DNA from: Spirochaetaceae bacterium
GTDB taxonomy: Bacteria > Spirochaetota > Spirochaetia > Treponematales > Breznakiellaceae
Assembly (NCBI GenBank): GCA_031258335.1
Contig: JAIRMY010000055.1
Coordinates: forward strand, 1 to 5,077
Reading direction: 5' to 3'
DNA length: 5,077 nt
The notes under the pieces are model-generated. The model made no database searches. It was not told the origin of the DNA and worked only from the letters and a program-made list of their open reading frames with translations. This document shows, piece after piece, positions 1 to 5,077 of this stretch. The position numbers and the translations under genes are program-made. How positions within the stretch are numbered: position 1 is the stretch's first letter; every line of letters begins with the position of its first letter.

Positions 1-1
1 C

Positions 2-2065
2 AAGACATCACCGTCAGTATCCGGTAAATACGGTTCCATCAGCCTGAGTATGCCTATGTATTCCGACCCGTTCATAGATTACGACGTACTCAACCGGTCC
101 GAAAGCATTGACTGGATGGAAATGCTCCGTCAGGGCGCGGCTACGCCGGTTACCCCCGATTCCAGCACGACTAACCAGGGCGCTTATAGCTGGACCTTAT
201 CCATAAAACCGCAGCTTTCAACGACGGCTCTTTCGCCTTATGTATCCAATTTATCAATCAGTAGCTTTTCCAGCGTGTACAATTTTTCTTATAAAAACGA
301 CACCGCCATAACAAACGCCTTTCCTACGTCTCCGCAACGTATATTTTACTATCCCGATAAATTTACGCTTTACTCGATAAGCGGAGGAATCAGCGGTACG
401 CCGCTTACATGGACAAGCGCCGTAACGGTGGCGGAAAAGGACAAGGAAATTGAAGACCCGTTAAAGAAATTCGGCGTGCTCCGTGCGCCGTGGGAAGAAG
501 AAACGGAAGCAAGCAGCGCGTCAAGTACGGCTTCGATTCAAAAACCGTTTATGCTGACAGTGCCGGAACTGAATCAAAAATTCGATATAGGGCGGAACAG
601 CGGGTTAAAAATCACATGGAATTATAGTTTGACGCCTACGAGCGCCGCGGAATTGAATTACGGCACCAATGACTGGGCGTCTTCCGATGACATAGATTTA
701 TCCGACGTTAAATCAATTTTAATGCGCGTAAGAACGGACGGAAACACCGGTTTAACTATTTCGGATCCGAATAACAATATGTTTTCACTTTCCGGAGGAA
801 TTTCAGGTTCTATGCAGTGGCAGGATCATACGTACATAGATACCGAGGCGGATGAATACGATACCCCTGACAAAATTAAAACCGAAAAATTCGCCGATTA
901 CCGTGCTACAACATGGACAACGTCATGGACGCACAACACAACGGTAAATCCGCTGTTTTGGAGTCCGGCGTGGAAAACATCAAATATACAGTATTCATTG
1001 GGCGGTCTTTTGGCGCGTTCAAATTTTGATGAAGCCGCCAGCGATACGGACAGCCCGTCATGGGAAACAATCTACGGCGAATGGAATAAGGACAACATTA
1101 CAAAGCATAGCATAGCCGTGAATTTCGGCGTTTCTATACTGGACAAGATGCAAAGCCTGCATTTGGATACGGATCTGCCGCCGCGTGATTCCGCTTTGAA
1201 CATGAACAGTACGATAAATGCGTGGATTTCTACGACAACGGTAAAGACCGTGATAAAAGACCCTTTCGAGGCCGAGCCGCAGTATCAGCCGGCAAGTTTT
1301 TCTGAAACCCTGACGTTCAAACAGGGATACTCGTTCAGCCAGTACCTTGTCTACGACCCGGCTTATTCCGATTGGACTACCGCGAACTCTACGCTGACAT
1401 TAAGCAAATTTTCAGCGACATACTCATCTTCACGCACACCGGGATTTACGCTGGATACAGCCACCGGATGGAAAGAACGGTCAAGCACAGACGCGAAATT
1501 AAGACCCGGCGCCATAGCCGCCTCGTTTTCAACGGCGTTAAAAAAAGATAACCTTTTAAATAAACGGCTGGGATTTTCTTTGAACCCAAGCATCAGTCTT
1601 AACCTTGATTTGCAGCGCTATACATATTCAAGCCTTAATTTTTCGCTGAGTTTTACGTTGAATGTTACAAACTTCCTGTCACTGTCTATGGGGACGACCT
1701 CGCAAAACCAGGAAATGTACCGGTACTTGAGCTTTCTGCCGTTCTTCAGGGAACACGCGTCGGCAATACCGAAAGACAATTCAAAAACTGATAATTTTTT
1801 TCTGGACCTAATCAATTCATTCAGGTTTGACGATGAAGAACTGCGCAAAAGTTCCGGCTTTAAGTTAAAGTCGTTTAGTTTTTCTGCAACGCATAATTTG
1901 GGCGATTTGGATGCCAAACTTACGATAGGGTTGTCGCCGTACAGGGAAGGCATGGAGTATAAATTCGATACGCAGGTAGCGTTCCTGCTCCAATGGCTGC
2001 CTATCTCTGAGCTAAAAACCGAGCTTACCTACGAAAGTAAGACGGATACATTCGCGACCAAATGA
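2..2065 (+). CDS. LptD-like outer-membrane beta-barrel protein, C-terminal part (5' truncated by window edge)
   Basis: The frame is open from base 2 to the TGA at 2063-2065. The ATG codons at 50 and 56 are therefore probably internal, and about 687 residues of a longer protein are visible. What is seen: long runs of alternating polar and hydrophobic/aromatic residues typical of transmembrane beta-strands, rich in Ser, Thr, Tyr and Asn. Examples are 'SLNFSLSFTLNV' and, near the end, 'KLKSFSFSATHNLGD' and 'FLLQWLPISELKTEL'. An acidic, Ser-rich stretch ('EEETEASSASSTAS') around base 500 looks like an exposed loop. There are no long hydrophobic helices. The C-terminal pattern resembles what I recall of the treponemal LptD-like protein (TP0515 type), which would place it in the outer membrane in assembly of surface glycolipid or LPS-like material. 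No cysteine occurs in the visible part, unlike enterobacterial LptD. The signal peptide and any periplasmic N-domain lie outside the window. It overlaps the DUF58 gene by 4 bp. Barrel nature is fairly sure; the LptD assignment is moderate. Confidence 0.7.
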   Translation, partial: KTSPSVSGKYGSISLSMPMYSDPFIDYDVLNRSESIDWMEMLRQGAATPVTPDSSTTNQGAYSWTLSIKPQLSTTALSPYVSNLSISSFSSVYNFSYKNDTAITNAFPTSPQRIFYYPDKFTLYSISGGISGTPLTWTSAVTVAEKDKEIEDPLKKFGVLRAPWEEETEASSASSTASIQKPFMLTVPELNQKFDIGRNSGLKITWNYSLTPTSAAELNYGTNDWASSDDIDLSDVKSILMRVRTDGNTGLTISDPNNNMFSLSGGISGSMQWQDHTYIDTEADEYDTPDKIKTEKFADYRATTWTTSWTHNTTVNPLFWSPAWKTSNIQYSLGGLLARSNFDEAASDTDSPSWETIYGEWNKDNITKHSIAVNFGVSILDKMQSLHLDTDLPPRDSALNMNSTINAWISTTTVKTVIKDPFEAEPQYQPASFSETLTFKQGYSFSQYLVYDPAYSDWTTANSTLTLSKFSATYSSSRTPGFTLDTATGWKERSSTDAKLRPGAIAASFSTALKKDNLLNKRLGFSLNPSISLNLDLQRYTYSSLNFSLSFTLNVTNFLSLSMGTTSQNQEMYRYLSFLPFFREHASAIPKDNSKTDNFFLDLINSFRFDDEELRKSSGFKLKSFSFSATHNLGDLDAKLTIGLSPYREGMEYKFDTQVAFLLQWLPISELKTELTYESKTDTFATK
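2062..2065 (+). promoter_or_regulatory. ATGA stop/start overlap (translational coupling)
   Basis: The ATG of the DUF58 gene shares bases with the TGA stop of the barrel gene. No convincing Shine-Dalgarno sequence precedes this ATG (upstream is 'acattcgcgaccaa'), so initiation probably depends on ribosomes finishing the barrel gene. This supports both the chosen start and a shared transcript. Confidence 0.6.
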
Positions 2066-3255
2066 AACGTCGTATCCCTGTCCCAAAACCGCGTCCTCTT
2101 GGAATATTCGCGCTCTGTATTTCCGCGTTGGGCTTTGCCGCCGGATTTTTGCGCGGGGAACCTGTACTGTTGCTTTTGGGAATGATGTTCGCCGCTTCCA
2201 CCGCGTATAGTTACCTTGCGGTCTTTCTGCTGGCGATGATTCACAGGCAAAATGCCGAGGCTCTTTTGGTACGCACGGTTCCCGAAAAGGTAAGCGTCCT
2301 CCAAAATGGAACGGCGCGGCTTTCACGACCGGCATATTTTTTATCTGCGCCGGCCCTTATCATACGTTATAAACTGTTGCTTGCGACAAAGGACGATAAA
2401 AAAATAGAATATGTTTTTGACGGCGGATTTTTCAAAAAAACGGAGGCGGACTTTCCGGCGGCGCGGCGCGGCGCGTACTACGGGCCGCATGACCATCTTA
2501 TAATTCAGGATATTTTTGGCTTCTTCCACCACGTCCTGAATCTGCCGCATGGGGGCGCTGAGCGGTTTTTGGCGCTGCCTATCCCGTTTGAAAACGTTCC
2601 TGCTATACGCTGTCCGGCAAACGGTTCCGGGCGGAGCGGTGAAACACAGATGCGCAAGACCGATGACCTTACCGAACAGCGCCCGTATATCCCAGGCGAT
2701 GACTTGCGCCGCATAAATTGGAAACTTTACTCCCATGCGGGAGAACTGTTTGTGCGTCAGGAGGACCGTGAGCCGCCGCCTCATTCGCGGTTCATCCTGT
2801 TAATCGATACCGATGCCTGCGCGTCCCTTTACTCCGCGGAGGAAGGCGCAGCCGCCGTAGATGACCTGTGCGGAATCGCTCTCGCCCTCCTCATCGAGAA
2901 AACGGCGGACGGCAGCGAAGTCCTGTTTGGCTTCACCGGCGGCGAAACCATGAACGCCGCTAGGTCGGAACTTTCAACACTGCTCGCCTATCCAACCCGC
3001 ACAAGGCCCGGTGACAAGGACTTGCCCGCGGTATCCGGCTTCCACGGCGAACAAAGCATAGTGATACTCGCCCTTCCACGGGATGCCGGCATGGAGAATT
3101 CAGCCCTGTATAAATTTTTGATTAAGCGCCAGCCGCGCGAGGCTATACAGATAATATTTTTTTACCGCGATGAAAATCAAAGAGTATGCGCGGAAGCATC
3201 CGCCCGCCTCCTTGCAAAACCCACGATTCATTTCTCATTCCTCATTCCACATTAA
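2062..3255 (+). CDS. DUF58 domain-containing membrane protein
   Basis: This is a complete 397-residue protein. The N-terminus is basic (MKRRIPVPKPRP) and is followed by two hydrophobic segments, about residues 13-30 and 34-60, that would anchor it in the inner membrane. A beta-rich stretch follows (about 70-180). The DUF58 signature lies at 207-221 (RPYIPGDDLRRINWK) and continues to 'LFVRQEDRE' at 229-237. The last ~150 residues look like the von Willebrand A-like fold common in this family ('FILLIDTDA' at 244-252, 'QSIVILALP' at 331-339). The usual metal-site pattern DxSxS is not present; the equivalent stretch reads D249-T-D-A-C253. DUF58 proteins usually sit beside MoxR-type AAA ATPases and transglutaminase-like proteins and are thought to act in envelope processes, with no defined reaction. 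Here the visible neighbour is an outer-membrane barrel gene, overlapped by 4 bp. The last ten codons lie within a heptanucleotide repeat, so the C-terminus may not be ancestral. Family call is strong; function unknown. Confidence 0.88.
   Translation: MKRRIPVPKPRPLGIFALCISALGFAAGFLRGEPVLLLLGMMFAASTAYSYLAVFLLAMIHRQNAEALLVRTVPEKVSVLQNGTARLSRPAYFLSAPALIIRYKLLLATKDDKKIEYVFDGGFFKKTEADFPAARRGAYYGPHDHLIIQDIFGFFHHVLNLPHGGAERFLALPIPFENVPAIRCPANGSGRSGETQMRKTDDLTEQRPYIPGDDLRRINWKLYSHAGELFVRQEDREPPPHSRFILLIDTDACASLYSAEEGAAAVDDLCGIALALLIEKTADGSEVLFGFTGGETMNAARSELSTLLAYPTRTRPGDKDLPAVSGFHGEQSIVILALPRDAGMENSALYKFLIKRQPREAIQIIFFYRDENQRVCAEASARLLAKPTIHFSFLIPH
3227..3254. repeat. Degenerate heptanucleotide tandem repeat, four units
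   Basis: Four adjacent 7-bp units read ttcattt, ctcattc, ctcattc, cacatta. The two central units are identical and the outer ones differ by two or three bases. On the minus strand the unit reads GAATGAG. The array encodes the last codons of the DUF58 protein and reaches into its TAA stop. Because seven is not a multiple of three, gain or loss of one unit would change the DUF58 reading frame and end. It is a short array, so chance origin cannot be excluded. Confidence 0.5.
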
Positions 3256-3272
3256 AAAATGCGCCCGCCAGT

Positions 3273-3289
3273 CCCACCAGTGGGGTTTT
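3273..3289 (+). terminator. Weak terminator-like hairpin with T-run
   Basis: The sequence CCCACCAGTGGG can fold into a 4-5 bp stem with a 2-4 nt loop, and is followed by G then TTTT. It sits 18 bp after the DUF58 stop and before the promoter of the next gene, where a terminator would be expected. The stem is short and the T-run is only four bases, so termination would be inefficient at best. Confidence 0.3.
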
Positions 3290-3326
3290 ACATCAGCCGC
3301 GCCTGCTTCCCAAAATTGCCGCGCGC

Positions 3327-3355
3327 TTTTCATAATCAGCAAAACGGTTTATAAT
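3327..3355 (+). promoter_or_regulatory. Sigma-70-type promoter abutting the ATPase/nuclease start codon
   Basis: A perfect -10 hexamer TATAAT lies at 3350-3355. With the ideal 17-bp spacer, the -35 position (3327-3332) reads TTTTCA, matching TTGACA at four of six bases. Transcription would start about 6-8 bases after the -10 box, which falls on or next to the ATG at 3362. There is no Shine-Dalgarno sequence in 'ggctgt' between the -10 box and the ATG. The arrangement therefore suggests a leaderless or nearly leaderless mRNA. This is inferred from sequence only. Confidence 0.5.
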
Positions 3356-3361
3356 GGCTGT

Positions 3362-4918
3362 ATGAAAAAACGCCGGCTGCCGCTTGGCATACAAGCATAC
3401 TCAAAGATACGCGAAGAAAACCTTGTTTATGTTGACAAAACGGAACGGGTATACCAGTTAGCTAAGGAGTCTGCGGGCGTTATATTTCTGTCCCGTCCGC
3501 GGCGTTTTGGGAAGAGCCTCTTATGCTCAACGCTTTCCGCCCTGTTTGAGGGGAGGAGGGAGTTGTTTACGGGGCTTGCGGTAGACGCTTCCGACTGGGA
3601 ATGGAAAAAACACCCCGTCATACACATAGATCTGAATCCCGCCAACTACCTTAACGGCGCGGTTGCGCTAGAGTCGGTTATCAATATGTACTTGGACGGG
3701 GTTGCAAAAAAGACAGGCGTACAACTGACAGACGATACTATGTCAACGCGGTTTGCGTACCTTATACGGGAGGCTTACGACAAGCATAACGAAAAAGTTG
3801 TGGTGATAATTGACGAGTACGACAAGCCGCTTCTTGATACTATTAACGAAAAAGAAATACACGAAACTCTAAAAAACGAACTGCGCGGATTTTATGGCGT
3901 GTTAAAATCCAGCGATGAATTCTTGCGCTTTGTTTTGTTGACAGGCGTTACAAAGTTTTCTCAGGTAAGTATTTTTTCACAGTTAAACAACCTAAAAGAT
4001 ATTTCACTTAACCCCGATTACTGCGATTTATGCGGGATAACGCAGGCGGAGGTGGAGACCTGTTTTGAACCTGAGATAGAACGTGTCGTTGCGGAAAACG
4101 GCTTAGACAGGCGGGAGTATATAGACAAACTCCGGCGTTTTTACAACGGGTACAGGTTTTCAAAAAAAGACCTTACCGTGTACAACCCTTTCGGACTGTT
4201 AAATCATTTTGACAACCACGGCGATTTTGAGACGTACTGGTTTGCCACAGGAACGCCTACATTTTTGATAAAACTTATGGAGGCGCAAAAGATAGATGTA
4301 CTGGACATAGAAAAGAAAGAAATCGCCTTTTCCGAGTTTCGGCGTTTTGACGTGGAAAACATGGATGCGCTTGCCGTGCTGTATCAGTCCGGCTACCTGA
4401 CGATAAGCGGTTACGGCGGGTCGGGCTTGTACACGCTGGATTATCCCAACGAGGAGGTAAGGGCGGCGTTTGCCGAATCGCTGCTTCATCATTTCCTTAA
4501 CGGCGGCGACGACAGGAGTTCAAAGGCGGTCATAGCGAGGGCGCTTATGGAGGGGAATATAGAGGAGGCTATGAACGCGCTGCGGACTATATTCGCGTCC
4601 ATACCCTACGGCATACAGTTGAAGGACGAAAAATACTACCACACTATAGTACATCTTGTGTTCAGGATGCTGGGATTATTCTGCCTGTCCGAGGTGCAGA
4701 CCGCGGCCGGGCGCATAGACAGCCTCGTTGAGACGAGGAAGTACGTGTACTGCTTCGAGTTCAAACTGAACGGGAGCGCTAAGGAAGCTCTAGAGCAGAT
4801 AGACGGCAAGGAATACCTGCTGCCGTGGGGCGGGAGCGGGAAGAAGCTGTTCAAGGTAGGGGTAAGTTTTGATTACGAGAAGCGTAACATAAAAGAATGG
4901 CGGGTCTTAACAGGGTAG
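3362..4918 (+). CDS. AAA-ATPase-like protein with C-terminal PD-(D/E)XK nuclease domain
   Basis: This is a complete 518-residue protein. I chose the ATG at 3362 because family members begin with a short basic tail and then 'LPLGIQAYSKIREENLVYVD'. The frame is open back to 3170, but that 64-residue extension runs through the end of the DUF58 gene and the promoter and resembles nothing. Domain 1 (about 6-290) is AAA-ATPase-like (Pfam AAA-ATPase_like type). It has a Walker A-like loop RPRRFGKS at 45-52 with K51 and S52, in the form usual for this family, a Walker B stretch VVVIIDEYD at 146-154 with D151 and E152, and a sensor-like 'LLTGVTKFS' at 192-200. Domain 2 (about 420-518) is PD-(D/E)XK nuclease-like (PDDEXK_9 type), with E444, D453 in 'GRID', and E466/K468 in 'FEFK', then 'ALEQI' and a C-terminal strand 'KVGVSFDYEKRNIKEW'. 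All expected catalytic residues appear present. Substrate and cellular role are not established for the family; an accessory or mobile role is inferred. It probably has its own promoter. Confidence 0.9.
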   Translation: MKKRRLPLGIQAYSKIREENLVYVDKTERVYQLAKESAGVIFLSRPRRFGKSLLCSTLSALFEGRRELFTGLAVDASDWEWKKHPVIHIDLNPANYLNGAVALESVINMYLDGVAKKTGVQLTDDTMSTRFAYLIREAYDKHNEKVVVIIDEYDKPLLDTINEKEIHETLKNELRGFYGVLKSSDEFLRFVLLTGVTKFSQVSIFSQLNNLKDISLNPDYCDLCGITQAEVETCFEPEIERVVAENGLDRREYIDKLRRFYNGYRFSKKDLTVYNPFGLLNHFDNHGDFETYWFATGTPTFLIKLMEAQKIDVLDIEKKEIAFSEFRRFDVENMDALAVLYQSGYLTISGYGGSGLYTLDYPNEEVRAAFAESLLHHFLNGGDDRSSKAVIARALMEGNIEEAMNALRTIFASIPYGIQLKDEKYYHTIVHLVFRMLGLFCLSEVQTAAGRIDSLVETRKYVYCFEFKLNGSAKEALEQIDGKEYLLPWGGSGKKLFKVGVSFDYEKRNIKEWRVLTG

Positions 4919-4959
4919 CAACGGTATACCCACCGCTGCCCACGATGCTATAACGCTAA

Positions 4960-5077
4960 AAGGAACGGCGGGGAAAACTTGCTATTTCACAGGAAAAACT
5001 TGCGGAACTGGCGGATGTTTCGGTTCAGACGGTGAATTTTATCGAGGGCTGTAGGACATGGGTAAGCGATAAGACGC
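4960..5077 (+). pseudogene. XRE/Cro-C1-type HTH regulator fragment, no start codon, cut by window edge
   Basis: From 4960 the frame reads KERRGKLAISQEKLAELA, then DVSVQTVNFIEGCR and TWVSDKT up to the window end. This is the core of an XRE-family DNA-binding domain: helix 2 is 'SQEKLAELADV', and the recognition helix lies within 'SVQTVNFIEGCR'. No ATG, GTG or TTG in this frame lies between the TAA at 4957-4959 and the core. The nearest in-frame ATG (4945) is followed by TAA codons at 4951 and 4957. In the +2 frame, bases 4952-4963 read N-A-K-R, which looks like the missing end of helix 1, so a one-base frameshift around 4961-4971 is plausible. Alternatives are a rare ATT start at 4984 or a sequencing error. 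The HTH identity is fairly sure; pseudogene status is moderate. No function beyond sequence-specific DNA binding can be given. Confidence 0.6.

Noticed and set aside
2457..2475. GCGCG-rich run in the DUF58 gene
   Set aside because: It encodes Ala-Ala-Arg-Arg-Gly-Ala in frame and is explained by codon content. There is no sign of a regulatory or repeat function.
2341..2784. 147-residue minus-strand open frame within the DUF58 gene
   Set aside because: It is fully antisense to a well-supported DUF58 gene and its translation is basic and lacks recognisable motifs. The open frame is a by-product of GC-rich codon use. The minus-strand frames at 1363-1953, 2012-2335, 3427-3645, 4199-4492 and 4636-4854 are dismissed for the same reason.
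3170..3361. 64-residue N-terminal extension of the ATPase/nuclease frame, starting at an ATG inside the DUF58 gene
   Set aside because: It overlaps the DUF58 coding end, runs through the terminator-like hairpin and promoter, has no protein-like character, and the family start motif fits the ATG at 3362.
3264..4904. 7-bp inverted match CCCGCCA (3264-3270) and TGGCGGG (4898-4904) flanking the ATPase/nuclease gene
   Set aside because: It is too short, the right copy lies inside the coding region, and no target duplication adjoins it. Chance is the simplest explanation, so it is not called as terminal inverted repeats.
3273..4941. Similar strings CCCACCAGTG (3273-3282) and CCCACCGCTG (about 4929-4938) on either side of the ATPase/nuclease gene, possible direct repeats
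   Set aside because: Only 8 of 10 bases match and the similarity does not extend outward, so this is not good evidence for attachment sites or target duplication.
1..5077. CRISPR array, tRNA, rRNA, riboswitch or transposase
   Set aside because: No spaced direct repeats, cloverleaf-like sequence, rRNA-like sequence or transposase motifs were recognised by eye on either strand.

Overview
The window looks like chromosomal DNA from a spirochaete, most likely Treponema or a close relative. Three things suggest this: (i) the large cysteine-free outer-membrane barrel resembles the LptD-like proteins of treponemes, especially at its C-terminus; (ii) the stand-alone AAA-ATPase-like / PD-(D/E)XK protein belongs to a family that is often multi-copy in treponemes and gut Bacteroidota; (iii) the HTH fragment at the right edge has the 'EGCRTWVSDKT' ending I associate with treponemal XRE proteins. 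The assignment rests on recalled family resemblance and no search was run.

Left part (1-3255): two plus-strand genes that are probably co-transcribed. The first is the C-terminal ~687 residues of a beta-barrel protein whose start lies outside the window. The second is a complete DUF58 inner-membrane protein whose ATG overlaps the barrel's stop codon in an ATGA arrangement, so the two are probably translationally coupled. The DUF58 gene ends inside a short degenerate heptanucleotide tandem repeat.

Middle (3256-4918): a ~106-bp intergenic gap holds a weak terminator-like hairpin and a good sigma-70-type promoter. The -10 box lies only 6 bp before the ATG of the next gene, so the mRNA may be leaderless. 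That gene encodes a 518-residue protein with an N-terminal AAA-ATPase-like domain and a C-terminal PD-(D/E)XK nuclease-like domain. The key residues of both domains appear intact. It looks like a self-contained, single-gene accessory unit.

Right edge (4919-5077): a short gap is followed by the helix-turn-helix core of an XRE/Cro-C1-type regulator. It has no usable start codon: two in-frame stops precede the core, and a likely continuation of the N-terminal helix sits in another frame. It is probably a frameshifted or decapitated remnant, and it runs off the window.

How they fit together: the barrel and DUF58 proteins probably form a cell-envelope pair. The ATPase/nuclease gene appears to be a separately transcribed unit, bounded by a repeat on one side and a broken HTH gene on the other. 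I do not see a fully new multi-gene system. The best candidates for follow-up are the ATPase/nuclease cassette with its abutting promoter and the heptad repeat at the DUF58 3' end.
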